Source: Marsupella aquatica (lineage: Eukaryota > Marchantiophyta). Taken from it: a DNA stretch of 64,000 bases. The DNA lies in contig OZ316897.1 of assembly GCA_973895155.1 (NCBI GenBank), positions 21,762,001 through 21,826,000 on the forward strand, in the 5' to 3' direction. The position numbers and the translations under genes were made by a program. The notes under the pieces were generated by a model. The model was not told where the DNA came from. It saw nothing but the letters and a program-made list of their open reading frames with translations, and did not search any database. Shown here piece after piece: positions 12,701 to 23,760 of the stretch (positions are counted from its first letter, which is position 1; every line of letters begins with the position of its first letter).

Positions 12701-12960
12701 TGAGACAGCTGGTTGTAGGGCCTCCTGTCAAGTTTTGCTTCGTGACCCTCCTACGCGGTTTACTCGAAAGCTTTACCAGGCTTTTCAGTTCTCTGCTCAT
12801 GAGGGTGTTAGCCTTCACGGCTCCTTTGTTGGTTACATTTTGTTCCTTGTTCTGTCCTTGGCTTTTTGTTGGGGACCCCTTGACTTGTTTTTCTTGGGGC
12901 TTCTTCCTCTCTTTCCCTCCCCTTCATTGGGTTGCTTTGCCTTTGGGATCATGTCTCCTA
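9735..12960 (+). mobile_element. decayed reverse-transcriptase element (LINE-like?), plus strand
   Basis: A strongly pyrimidine-rich plus strand with broken frames. A proline/serine-rich open frame (9765-10634) is followed by a segment reading GEYSRALHSL (about 11000) and SREVFNFAFFHLPHFLAASL (about 11160). Much later come a cysteine/histidine patch with LDSLG (about 12165-12210) and a segment containing TTTHEDISDVMAAIAQDSGY (about 12230-12290). From memory, this order resembles reverse-transcriptase proteins of non-LTR-like families with a C-terminal zinc-type patch; I cannot verify this by search. Stops and frameshifts occur throughout. An AT-rich block (about 11330-11570) replaces the part where the catalytic core would lie. 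Confidence 0.5.
11330..11570. repeat. AT-rich insertion inside the reverse-transcriptase relic
   Basis: Composition changes abruptly from C/T-rich to very AT-rich and back. The block interrupts the relic where its catalytic core should lie. It contains ATATATATAT and repeated AGAATATTCT motifs. I found no terminal repeats or target duplication. Confidence 0.4.
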
Positions 12961-13400
12961 GTTTGGCATTTTATGCCCTTGGGCATTGTGATATACAAAG
13001 ATTTTTTTTATCTACCATAAGATCACAAGTTATAATTAATTTTTTATAATTTTTTATTCATGTATTTATTTGATAAAGCTAGTGAAAATAAACTAAATTC
13101 AATTATGAAAAACTAAAATCTATCAAAATTATAGTGGGTTGAGTAAAACTTATTATATTATTTATAACTAGTAAAATTATTTTAATTCAAAATATTTCAA
13201 GTGACTTAGATGAATTTAGAGTGAATGGAATGACTAGTAATATTATCTATTACTAGTGATATAACTAGTAAAATTATTTTAACTTAAACCATCTCAAATG
13301 ATTTGGATGAATTTTGCTTCACTTTACACTCACATCTATATCTAAATTATACGTCAAATCATGAAAAAGTAAACTCTCAAGAGAATTCTTTAACAATGCA
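12961..13400. other. AT-rich non-coding DNA
   Basis: Low-complexity AT-rich sequence with two similar phrases containing AGTAAAATTATTTTAA (near 13167 and 13268). No gene is seen. Confidence 0.5.
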
Positions 13401-13439
13401 CGAGCTTCTCAAAAATCTTGTTGGGACTAAATTGTAATG

Positions 13440-14170
13440 ATGATATTTGGGCAGCCAGGATGAAAAGCGTCATCCTTTCCCGGTCAGCGCGAGAACTACC
13501 TCATCCAACGGCGGAGAGTGACTCGGTCAGGGCGGAAGTCCCAGTGGGCAGTAGGGAGGAGTCCCGGTCAGGGCGAAAGTGTCCCGTCAATGGCGCGGGC
13601 AGGAGGGACGAGCCTTCCCCGAGGGGCAGGGACGAAATTTACTAGGGGCCCAGCGATGAAGCTATTTTTCGCGATCCCATTACTGTGGCGCGAAAGGTGC
13701 TTCGTTCCCCCTCCGTGCCTCGGTCGAGCTTCGTTCAGCAATCAGCGTCCTCGAGGACAATGGGAAGCGATGGCGATGAAGGGGACGCTTGGAAAACAAG
13801 CTGAAGCATTGTCGCTGGGCGATATTCTGCAATTCGCAAGTGCGCTAAGGTGGGTCTATTATTAATTAAGCTGTGGGTTTGGGCTGGCGATGACCTTGTA
13901 TCGTCTCTCGAGTGAATGTTTGATCGCTGAAAACACTCTCGCTTCTTCTTTGGAGTGTGGTGATTTGTGTGCTTAGGACGGAGTTGAAGCTGGAGAATTC
14001 TGAGACTGTCCTGAGGGTGAGCTGTGTTTTGTTGTATGAACGGTCGCGTTTTATGTTTTTGACTGAGATTTGTGCTTGGGACGGGATTTGGATTATTTTT
14101 TAATTGAGGGTATGTGTCATCTCAAGAGTGTTTCTGGAGGTGATGGGTTTTCTGTTGGGCTCCTTGTGAT
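13440..14170 (+). promoter_or_regulatory. GC-rich promoter-like block
   Basis: GC and CpG content rise sharply against the AT-rich left flank. Two E2F-like sites lie close together (TTTTTCGCG at 13665-13673 and GGCGCGAAAGG at 13687-13697). A possible splice donor AAG|GTGGGT follows at about 13850. I could not define a protein-coding gene downstream, so this may be a promoter and first exon of a non-coding transcript or of a gene I cannot resolve. Confidence 0.3.
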
Positions 14171-15204
14171 CCGCTTCAGAGGAGTCTCTCAATCTTTGGC
14201 GATATCTTTCCCTCGATCGCCCTCCACATGAGCTTTTGGCTCCCACTGTCACAAATCTGCGTGATTCGATCTCTCTTGCTCTTTACTCTCTTCAGAGCTT
14301 TTCTTCTTCGTTGTCCTCTGCGTTCAGGTTCCGGGTGGGTTTGTTCTAATGTCGTGTGCTTTTGGTACGGGGGTTTGTGTATTCTCCTGGTTCTCTCTTG
14401 TGAACGGCTTTCATGTCTCCTCGCTGTTACCTTGATTGTCGACATTTCTTCAGTTGTGCCTGCTGCCTTGAACTTGTCTCCCAGTGAAGCCAGCCAGCCC
14501 TTGTCGAACTGAAGTAGGGAGGAAATTGAGTATGAACTAGATTGAAGCAGCTGGCACTCCATCGTGCTCACATTACCTCCAACAGGGAGATCGACGTGGA
14601 ATTTCTCGCCTTTCACACATCTCACTTACTGGTACCATCGCTGTCCGTACTGTACCTGCGAAGTGGACTATGTTCTGTGCTGTTTAGTACCTGCGAACAT
14701 ACGTTTCGGAGTTCGAGTTCAAAATGCAGTGACATGTGCTATCTGCCGAGCCTCACTCTTCGTGTGCAGAATGAGTCAATTTCACTAGGGATCTGTCTGG
14801 GCCAGTAGTGCAGATTTTCTGAGGCGAGAAATTGGCGTTAACTTGGTCCAAAAAATCTGTATTCGAATTAGGACGGGAAGCACATGCAATGTTCGGAATG
14901 CACTCTCTGGTCTCCTAAACGTTTTCCTCTCCTTTCGCAGAGGCATTTGCATCGACTTAAGTCTGTTGCCAAGAGCTCATTTTTTTTCTCAAAAGACAAT
15001 GGCAGCTCACTTTGTCCAATCGCTTCGGCCCTGACGAAGGCATTTGCATCGCGCTCATTTTCGTATTCAAACATAATGGAAGCCCACTGTACAGATCGCT
15101 TTTGGCTGGATTTGCCCTAACAACGGTTTCAGTGAAACGCAGTGGAGATAGGATTCCTATTCGGGAATCTACAACGGCCATTGATGCAATAGCTACTAGG
15201 GTCA
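14171..15204. other. no gene recognised
   Basis: Mixed-composition DNA. Open frames up to 149 codons exist on both strands (for example 14176-14625 minus), but they overlap each other and show no domain. Nothing else is apparent. Confidence 0.4.
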
Positions 15205-15348
15205 GTAGGTGTTCGATTATCCAAGCCCATCCTTGCAATTGCAATTTACCTCTGGCGTCTGTAGGTGTTCGATTATCCAAGGCATGGACAGTGCAATTTA
15301 CCTCTGGCGTCTGTAGGTGTTCGATTATCCAAGGCATGGACAGTGCAG
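15205..15348 (+). repeat. tandem repeat, 52-56 bp unit, about 2.6 copies
   Basis: The unit begins GTAGGTGTTCGATTATCCAA and recurs at 15205, 15261 and 15313. The first unit is 56 bp, the second 52 bp and the third is partial. Copies two and three are identical over the shared part, so the duplication is recent. Confidence 0.9.
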
Positions 15349-16244
15349 TAAATAAGCTCCTTAAGGCTCCTGCCATTGTCCAACTGCCTACACTCTTGAT
15401 ATTGCTCAGCTATACTGCAATATTACTTTACAACATTGTTCTTGATATTACTTGGTTTCAGATGATGCGTTAATTCTCCGACTAAATACGCTCGTGGTAT
15501 TGCTTGACCCCTAGTCGCACCATTGCTTGAGCTAAACAGGGCAATTGAAGCTTTTGAATGTGAACCTTTTCAATATTACATTTACTCATGATGGACCAGG
15601 TGATCGACTCTCGCTGGCGAGATCCCTGTGCAACTTCCCATCATCTCGCCAGCCAGAGTCCGTCACCTCTCTGCGCTCCATTTACTCAAATGTAGAACAC
15701 AGGTTGCTACTATCATCACAATGCACGTAAAACTTTTAAAAAGTAAGGACACGTGAATCTATATTACAAATCGCGATGTGAAGATAGAGTCGGGGGAAAG
15801 GCTTCTAAACTGACTCTAGAGGGCCCAGTTTATGTGGATGGGAAGATCGAAGGGATATTATGTATGTCAAAGATATCATGAAAGATGATTTTTGTCATCA
15901 ATTCTATTAGTATTCAACGAAGGGACATTAAGGCTCGTAGTGAATACTCCCATGGTGATGCAAAAATGCCCCACTACCAGATCGACGGCCAGAGAATCTT
16001 GAAAAAATGCACGCTTTTGAAAAGTGGACGACGAGCAAATGGATTTCGCTAATGCCCACCATCTGTGAATTCTCTATCACGATACATGGCGTAGAAGTAC
16101 CCATAGACACTGTCCAGAAAATATTCCCTTGCAACAAAACTAAGGGTCTAGCGAGACAGATCACAACAAGATCATGTACGAAAGGAGATCTATCCACTTC
16201 CGTTGTTGGACAGAACAGTTAATCAATCTCGACATAATATTCCC
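15349..16244. other. downstream flank of the REI1-like gene, no gene seen
   Basis: Short unconvincing frames only. The part next to 16245 is likely the 3' untranslated region of the minus-strand gene; no clear AATAAA signal was found. Confidence 0.4.
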
Positions 16245-18706
16245 TCAATGTGTTACGTTCTTAGGTAGGTTCCAGTTGATGTTGTTGCTCATGGCCACCT
16301 TCGAGCGAAAGACCTCCAATCTCTGAGAAGGCATATTTTTTGTTCCAGCTCTCCTCAACGCCTTCTGCTCTGGATCTCGAGTTGCCAGTCCCATGCTTCG
16401 ATACCTGCGATACAATACAAAATAAGTTCGCTCACACAAAATCACATCACGCTGAACTCACAACAAAGCGCTACAAAGAAGCAATGCAGATTCTAGAGTC
16501 CCTGACTGTCTCTTAGAAGCTGATAGTGGATAGAGGGGAAAGATAAGTTAGGGGGCAATGGGGGGAAAAGTACTTGGCAACAACAGCATTGACGGCGATT
16601 CCATCTCGTTGGTCCGATGGTCGTGGACGTTGTTTGTAGTAGCGAAAGAGTTCACGTGACCCGATGGTCTTCGAAACCTTTCCATCTGCACTATCAGTCC
16701 TCACCATAAGCTCCAAGCCTCCGTTCACCAGAGAGACTGGGGCATCTTCCGGGTTGTCCACTTTCACTAGCTGTGTCCCATCCGAAGCTGTGTAACTGGA
16801 ATCCATACAAACCGCAGCATTAGTAAAACCAGCATTACTCGAAAGAGCTCCATGCAACTTCAGAATTCCCAACGGAATGGTCAACTTGAACACGACGCTT
16901 CCATCCATGTGGAAAATTACTGTCAATTGTCGACAAGATCAAGACATGAGCTGTATACCCAATTTTGTTATACCTGCTACTGAAGTCGTAGAATTCTTCT
17001 AGCTCCTCCTCTGCCGCACCCTCCCCATCGCCAAGTCGTAACTTGCAGTGGCTCTTCGAGATCATATGCTTCCGAACAGCTTCTAAACTGTGAAAGCGCT
17101 TGCCTCTATCGTCACAAAAGAGGCACATGTGGCCCTTCGTTACCTGGCACACCAAACATAATGAGAGTAGTGAGAGATCGCACACTATACTACTGTCGTC
17201 CGTGGTGACAATAAAACCTACTCACGAAATTCTCTTTTTCCAAAACAAAAACATATCTGGTCCTAGGAAATTCAGAGATCTCTAAGGTGGTCGTTTGCAG
17301 CACTCGGCCGATTGAAGGAGACTCACATCGTATACAGAGTACAATGGAGTTGACAAATTCACCTTCTAGCCCAAAAGATCGGAAAAATTACAGATTTGAA
17401 TAGATTCACCCAGACCCAGAAAAATAGCCATTGTCTAAAACATAAATGATCTTCAATCCCAGATTACTGAGCGTCTCCCTCGATAGAGTGCAATCAGGTC
17501 GTAAAACGAACCTTCAGCCCAAGATAACTAAGCATCCCTTGTGGGTCCTTCAAAAACTCGGCGTCCGGAATGAAAAATCCGTGAACCTTGTGCATATGCT
17601 CGACACAGCCTTCAATAGTTGCATCCGGCTGGTAATCACAGATGAAACACCTCGTTGCATCCCATTCCTCACGCATAGAGTCGTCACTAGGGCCCGCCTC
17701 GTCGTCATCGCTTCTGAGGGCCATAACAAAGTCACTCGCTTCCTCGCCGTCCATTTCTTCCCAATCCTCATCGCTGGAGTCAGAATCATCTTCTTCCAAT
17801 CTCGCCGTCTCGTCCTCAGCTGCTACGGATTCTTCCTTCACTGGACGGACTGGTGCCGGCCTTACCACTGCAACCCCAGCTCCTGACGCGTCCTCGAGAC
17901 TGGCCGCTCTGCTGATATGAGCCTTAGATTGAAGGTGCTGCTCATGTGCTTTCTCTGTGGTATACTCCTTCCCGCAGAGAGAACATTTGTATAAGAAACG
18001 CTCCCCCTCCTGTCTCTTCCTGTCGGCTGCTAAAGCTTCCAGCCTTAGATTGAAGAGACCTTCGGTCACACCGGGCACTCCTGCAACCTGTCAAACGGAA
18101 TGTACAAATTTTAGAGGATATCCACTGGATCAACAGACCAGCCATAGGAACTCCACTTCAAGCACGGACTCGACGGCTTCGGTCACCACAACTCTCTTTC
18201 AAATTCTACGATTCGAATCCCCTAAGCTGGACTACGTGTAGCGTAGAAGGAATGGATTTGCTTCCGGAGACTATCGCCAGTACAGTGAGAGAGGTCGCGG
18301 ACAGCAAATGAAATGCTCAGCTTGCTCAATGGTACTTACTCGAATAAGTTCGGGGTTACCAGCAATCTAGTGTTCAAGTTCAACATCAAAAAGCAAGAGG
18401 AAATTTTACAGTTAAATATTGCTAACTGTGAACTTATCCTATTTACCGAAAACTTAGACTGAACCTAAGCCTGCTACAGGATTGCCCGTGGGTTTTTCTG
18501 TCTGTGCACAAAATCTCCCCCAAGAAGGTCACACTGCGGCTGAAACCTTTAGATGAATCGACCCCAAGAACGAGATGGGAAATAGCGAAACCTTATCGTA
18601 CCTTCCTCTTCAAATTGTACCGATGCCATTCTGACCGGTAATGAGACTTCTGGACCACCTCATCCTGAAACTCGACGTTACAAGCGTTGCACGCCAACCC
18701 CGGCAT
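16245..18706 (-). CDS. REIL: REI1/ZNF622-like 60S ribosome-maturation zinc-finger protein (REIL)
   Basis: Cytoplasmic factor of late 60S subunit maturation. Yeast Rei1 helps release and recycle the Arx1/Alb1 export factors; Arabidopsis REIL1 and REIL2 are needed for growth in the cold. Five exons join in phase: 18706-18602, 18087-17512, 17143-16974, 16795-16574 and 16404-16245, giving 410 residues against about 400 in Arabidopsis. All introns are GT-AG. The protein starts MPGLACNACNVEF with a first C2H2 finger (C6, C9, H22, H28). A second finger follows near residues 68-92, then an acidic Ser/Asp/Glu-rich linker, a third finger (CFICDYQPD) and a fourth (CLFCDDRGKRFHSLEAVRKH). The C-terminus ends in the family signature NNINWNLPKNV. 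I see no lesion. Identification comes from recognised motifs. Confidence 0.97.
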
Positions 18707-18790
18707 CGCCGCCGCCTCTGATAGCCGGTTCGGATTCAGAAAAATAAACTTGAAGCACAAACCCTACCTCTTAAAAATCCAATTCTGCGA

Positions 18791-19465
18791 GTGGAGTCCG
18801 TCAAGATAAAGAAGGGATCTCACACTTCGAGCGAGAGACTGTCTCCGAACTCTCCTCCAAGCCAAACCCTAAAATCTATCGGCCTCAACAAATGTCAAAA
18901 ATTAAATCGGCCTCAAATCGTCGAATACCGCCCCGCAAACTCTACGATGACAGCAAGTTCACTAGGACCTCGTCGCAAATGCTCTCGCTTGTTCTCAATC
19001 GACCGCCGCCAGAAAAGCTTCCAGTTGCAACGAACGTCGATAGGATCAGAACCAGCACTCTACTCGTCGTCAAAACTCAACTCCTCAAGATCTTCGAGTA
19101 AATCACAGGAAGAGTCACAAAAGCCCCCAATTCCTAAGGGCTCCTTGAAACGAATCACAGCACGAGTCTCCAAACTAATAAAGCCGCGTTCTACATTACT
19201 CCAGCGTAAGAGAAGCTCCTTCTCTGCGAATCGATCCAGTTGTAGTAGCTCGCCTCCAAGGATCGTCAGCGGAATTGCAAAAGTGAGAAGCTTCTTTCCT
19301 CCGAATCCATTACTACATCAGCTCGCCGCGGCATTGCGATTTTGGGAAAGTGGGCGATGTGCTTCGCCGTTCTGTTTGGGATTTTGGGAAGGTGGGCGAT
19401 GTGCTTCATCGTTCGCTTTCGCAGCTGTTTCCAGATGTTGGAAGTTTTGGGGGCACAACAACTAG
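18791..19465 (+). other. long open frame divergent from REI1, doubtful gene
   Basis: A 224-codon open frame begins about 85 bp from the REI1-like start on the opposite strand. It has no ATG at its beginning; the first in-frame ATG is about 50 codons in. The translation is rich in Ser, Arg and Lys. Near the 3' end is a short internal duplication (GGGCGATGTGCTTC at about 19347 and 19393). I recognise no domain. It could be an exon of a divergently transcribed gene, or simply an open stretch in shared promoter DNA. Confidence 0.2.
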
Positions 19466-19500
19466 TCCGAACTAGTTAACTCAACTAGTTAACTCAACCC
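19461..19500. repeat. short tandem repeat CTAGTTAACTCAA
   Basis: CTAGTTAACTCAA occurs twice in a row, after a related ACTAGTCCGAACTAGT phrase. The stretch is short and of no evident function. Confidence 0.7.
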
Positions 19501-19825
19501 TTCGTCCTGATCGACGGTGGTAGTGTGGAGTTCACCTTCGAGCGAGATCTGTGTCCGTCAATCATGACTTTCTGGACGCACTGTTGGGGGTCCAGAACTT
19601 ACAGGGAGGTTGAGTTTGAGAGCAAATTGTAAGGACCCCTTTTAAGCCCCTCTGCCCCAGTTCTTGCCAATTGCAGGGGGTTCCATAATCCAAGGACTCT
19701 GGCCTGTTAATCTACACTCCCCATGTGAACTAGCCCAAGATGTTGTGGTTTTTCATGGTGGGTCCCATTTCAAACCACAGGTTTGGGTTGGCGGTCAACT
19801 TCACGCAAGACTAGTGGGGTTTTAA
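19501..19825. other. no gene recognised
   Basis: Non-coding DNA left of the fold-back element. A stretch with TTTCAAACCACAGG may be a degraded outer part of that element, but the match to the other side is weak. Confidence 0.35.
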
Positions 19826-20880
19826 CAAGTTTTATAGGAGATATATGTTTGATGGACCTTCTCGTGAACCTTTCTTACCTGATGGGCCCCTAGGTAACCT
19901 TTTTTTACCAAATAGGACCCCTCGGAATGACCAATACACCTGTTCTTGTGTGGTGCCTACACTTGTCCTTGTGTGGTGCCTACTATGTACAACGACTCCA
20001 AGCAAACTGCACAGTTGGACCGTGCAACCCACCCTGCATGGTTGATCGAGAAACCACGGAGATTATTTGGGAGAAACCGCAAAAAGTGACTGCCGCAATC
20101 GAAACTGTGATTTGAAGACAATATGCATTATGTCTTCGAATTCAAATTTGACTGATCGCGGTATAGTCATTAGGTTTGCTTGTATGGGTTTTTTGTGACT
20201 GTTGGACCGTGCGGGAGGCCACCCCTGCACGGCCGAAGAAACATGTGCGAGAAAGAGGTGAAACCAGGAAGATGTTGTGGGAGAACTGCAAAAAGTTGTT
20301 GCCACTGCCCAAATCGTGACTTGAATACAATATGGATTATGCCATCAAGTTCAATGTTTGGAATTCGCCCACTGCGCCACAGCAAATAGGCAAATGATCG
20401 ACAAATGTGCTCGAAAAACAGTGATACTCCCCTGTGCAATGCATACAAACAATTTCAAAAGAAGACAAACCCAAACGTGTCGGGGTACACCCTAAACCCT
20501 AAACCTTGAAACACGGGAAGACATAATCCATTGTGTCTTCAAGCATTAACCCATCAAATCTTGTGGTAATGGTATAATTGTTGTTCGTTTTAATGAACAA
20601 CGGTAGACTACTGGCCCCGCGTGGTGGACTAGGCGTTGTAGACTGCAACAACAAGTGTGGTGGACTGGGCCTAGGAGCACATTGCACTACAAGGCAATGA
20701 GTGTGGTTAACTGTATATAGTAGGCACCACACAAGGACAGGTGTAGGCGCCACACAAAAACAGGTGTACTGGTCATTAAGAGGGGTCCCACTTGGTAAAA
20801 AAAGTTACTTAGGGGCCCATTAGATAAGAAAGGTTCACCAGGAGGCCCATCAAGCATATATCTGCTACAAGCTTTGGTGG
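19826..20880. mobile_element. fold-back element with inverted arms of about 170 bp
   Basis: The left arm (about 19835-20000) and right arm (about 20710-20880) are inverted copies. In both, the phrases for GGTGAACCTTTCTTA, GGGCCCCTA, TTTTTTACCAA and CCTTGTGTGGTGCCTACTAT appear in the same order. The interior holds two direct copies of a roughly 175-bp unit and an inverted short piece of it. No protein frame of transposase type lies inside, so it would be a non-autonomous fold-back or long-TIR element. The exact termini and target duplication are not resolved. Confidence 0.75.
20010..20370 (+). repeat. two direct copies inside the fold-back element
   Basis: Unit one (about 20010-20185) and unit two (about 20199-20370) share TTGGACCGTGC at the left, then GGGAGAA(C/A)(C)GCAAAAAGT, then TGTGA/CGTGA-TTGAA-ACAATATG. 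A third, inverted fragment lies at 20508-20560. They are diverged by many substitutions. Confidence 0.65.
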
Positions 20881-21233
20881 GTGGGGTGTTGCATCTGTGG
20901 CTACAAACAGACCTTTTTAGCGGTTTGTGGCCACTGCACCACTGGATATGCTCTTAGTCTACCAAGACCTTAAGGAGTTGAGGGCACTAAAAGCAAAGTT
21001 AAACCGACCCACTCCCCATTAGAAATATGTGTTGTCTTGAAGTAACAAATGGCTCGGATCTTGCCCAAGATTTTTGGAGATTAAAGGACTCAGAGAATAT
21101 TGCCTTACATCCTCACCCTCAACCCGTTCTGGAGGTTTTATTTTTAGGGGGATAGAAGCCACTCATGGACTGAGTCATTTCCATTCACCCTACTATGAGT
21201 GACTTTGTTGTGGCAAACAGGGTGAAAGATAGG
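20881..21233. other. no gene recognised
   Basis: Non-coding DNA between the fold-back element and the tandem repeats. No open frame of note. Confidence 0.4.
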
Positions 21234-21307
21234 ATACCTCTCCAATACATACTGGTACACTAAGAAGAGCATACCTCTCCAATATATAGTGGTACACTAA
21301 GAAGAGC
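21234..21307 (+). repeat. tandem duplication, 37-bp unit x2
   Basis: ATACCTCTCCAATACATACT begins at 21234 and its near copy at 21271. The two differ at three positions. Confidence 0.9.
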
Positions 21308-21550
21308 ATGCCTGGTACCCATTACCTGAAACTTTTGTGGGATGGCAATGATATCTAGTTATGATAATGCCAGGAATCTCGCATATGGAATACTTTAGGG
21401 CTACTATTTTACACATGCACCAAATGAGGGTGCAACAATTGTGCATAAGACTTTTGTCTTCCGTTTTTTGCTTGTACCTTGCAAAACCCGCACACTTGCT
21501 ATAAACCTTGTGTACATTGTTGAAATGTATAGAATTATCATGACGATCTA

Positions 21551-21770
21551 GGCACAGGGTTACTAGGCTACAATCTTGTGACCAGATAGTGAGGAAAAGT
21601 TGACCGGTGGTATGACGGTATGGGCATGGGGTTACTATGCTATAATCATGTGACTAGACAATGAGGAAAAGTTGTCTGGCTGGCTGTATCACGGTCTGGG
21701 CGCAAGGTTATTAGGTTGTATCCTCTAACCAAAATGTGAGAGAAAGTTGACAGGCAATAGTTATATCACA
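21551..21770 (+). repeat. degenerate tandem repeat, about 72-77 bp unit x3
   Basis: The phrase GGCACAGGGTTACTAGGCTA recurs in altered form at about 21622 and 21699. Each copy is followed by a GTGA-C-GA-AATG/GTGAGGAAAAGTTG phrase. The copies are well diverged. Confidence 0.7.
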
Positions 21771-22738
21771 AAGCTTTTATGAGCATTCTAGGAACATAAT
21801 TTAGACTAGAACTTCAGCCCATACTGTCATTAAAGTAAGTAAATTTAGTCTAGAATAAAGTTGACAATCATGACTTTTTGGGCAACAGATTATGGAAATA
21901 GCAAGGACATCCAAAAATGGTTACACACCAATAGCCTTTGTTCCGTACATGCTTTGGAAAACTATTTGGAGCTTTGACAAATTAAAGTGACTCAAACTCT
22001 TTGAATTTTCAGGATGATCCATTGTTTGCTTCTCTTTCTCTTGACGTTAGGCATCAACAGACCTCATCACCTTTCCCAAATAATTGTTTTCCCAATAGAT
22101 TGTCATAATCTTTTCAGACCATTTTTTCGGTTGGTTATCAATAACACCTAGAAATAGCAAGTTGTCATTGCATAATATAGTGTTTGATAACCCATCGCCA
22201 AATTATGCGTTACACAACTTTCTATGAAAATTCTCTTGCATATATGGCAAACAAATGTCAAGATGAGCAAATTGAAATTATCATCCTATTCATTAAAAGC
22301 ATATTTTATTTTGGTCACTTTTAGGTCTTTAAATGTTCACCTTTTGGTCTCTAAATATACACTTTTTAACTCCAAAAGGTGCACTATTATATTACAATAC
22401 TCTACACCTAAGTGGTCAATTGTAAATTTGAGGGGGCAAAAATGATCTTTACTAGAAGCAGTTTCATTCTAGTTCATTTACAAAGGATGAACATGGTGGT
22501 ACATCTGATGGCCATGTCTGACCTTTATTTCTTGCCCATATGTACACTTTATATTGTCCAAATGTTGATAAATTGAATAATAAAATTTCACTTTTAATGA
22601 ATAGATTGATAATTGGGATTGTTGTTGTGACCATGTAATGACTACAACCATCCCCGACATGTTGCAACAATACCTACATAGATATGTCAAGATTGGGTTG
22701 AGGTGGCATAAAGAATTGCAAGTGAGGCAAGGAAGTGT
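21771..22738. other. no gene recognised
   Basis: AT-rich non-coding DNA. The open frames of up to 123 codons (for example 22478-22849 minus) run into the solo LTR and have no domain. Confidence 0.4.
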
Positions 22739-23118
22739 TGTGTTGGAGAAACCGACGACAACATACACATGAGAGAAACAAGCAACAAGCACGCCGACAC
22801 GAGAGATACATAATTCACCTCCAATGAGGCTATTCATGGAAACACACATTGAAGAGCTTTACTACACTCTAGGCCGTTCCTTTTGGCACCTAGGTTGCTT
22901 CCTCCACAATGAGCACAAGTCTTTAAGAGGAGCTCTCCAATCTGTCGGTTGTGTGGTGCATTTTTCAATTCTCTAACCGCCCAAACTACTATCAACATGT
23001 CGTCTACCGCTGGGTTTTGGCTTACTGATAGCTGCTTTTGTTGCTATTGGCCTAAAAAAACATGTTGAGTCTCCTTAGCCACACATGCTGGAACAATTGA
23101 TTCATTGGACTTGTAACA
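22739..23118 (-). repeat. solo LTR of a copia relative (380 bp)
   Basis: It begins TGTGTTGGAG and ends TTGTAACA, with a perfect 5-bp target duplication AGTGT at 22734-22738 and 23119-23123. Internally it shares several phrases in the same order with the LTR at 27649-27992 (GAGAGATAC, TTCACCTC, GGAA/GGGAACACACA, TTTACT-CACTCTAGGCCG). It is therefore the remnant of a sister family after recombination between two LTRs. The minus orientation follows from that match. Confidence 0.85.
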
Positions 23119-23625
23119 AGTGTTGTGCCGACACTTCACTCTTCTCTTTGAATTAATCAAGTATGTTTGTGTTTTGCCCCCAAATGTATCAATTGACTTA
23201 ACTTCTTAATTCTACTGAGGGTATTTTTCAGACTACACAACCCATCTCTCACTAAAAAAATACTCTCAAATACCTCACGTTTGCTATGAGTTGGGTGCCA
23301 TAGTCTGCAATCAAGTCTATGCGACTCACACTTTGCTCACTAGTTCCACTCTTGCTCACTTAACCAATCAAGCAAAAATCCATCAACAACTCACAGTGTT
23401 TCTTGGTGTTACTACAAGGATTTGCGAACTAAGCCAACAAAGGCCAACTCAACTCAAGTGATTACTTGTAGATTCAAGGTAACTGTTGTTTATGGATACC
23501 AAGCATTCAAGATTTAGCTTTCTGTGTTTCACATCATTGATGCACAAAAAGCTTGACTAAGAAAAAGCCCTAGCTTCACGCTGCAAAAGTTTTATCTAGG
23601 TTGCAATGCTTTATAGATCATGCAA
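23119..23625. other. no gene recognised
   Basis: Non-coding DNA right of the solo LTR. Nothing supported. Confidence 0.4.
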
Positions 23626-23760
23626 CCTCGGGGATCTCACTTCGCAAAATCGCACATCACGTGCGATGAAGTATAGGGTCCATTAATTGGATTTTAAAAA
23701 AGACTTAAGAAGATTTGTGTAAGAGGGTCAATTTAATATCTTGGACGACTTTTAAAAACA
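23626..23760 (-). mobile_element. truncated copy of the CTCGGGG MITE
   Basis: In reverse complement it matches the right half of the element at 56786-57081. Shared parts are the terminal repeat (CCTCGGGGATCTCAC at 23626-23640), then the phrase with CATCACGTGCGATGAAGTATAGGGT, then TTAAGAAGA. The other terminus was not found, so this copy is partial. Confidence 0.65.

Noticed and set aside
14176-14625. 149-codon minus-strand frame as a gene
   Set aside because: No domain, a conflicting frame on the other strand, and Arg/Lys-rich composition as expected opposite CT-rich DNA.
17642-17920. Serine-rich plus-strand frame opposite the REI1-like gene
   Set aside because: It is the complement of the acidic Ser/Asp/Glu linker of exon 2.
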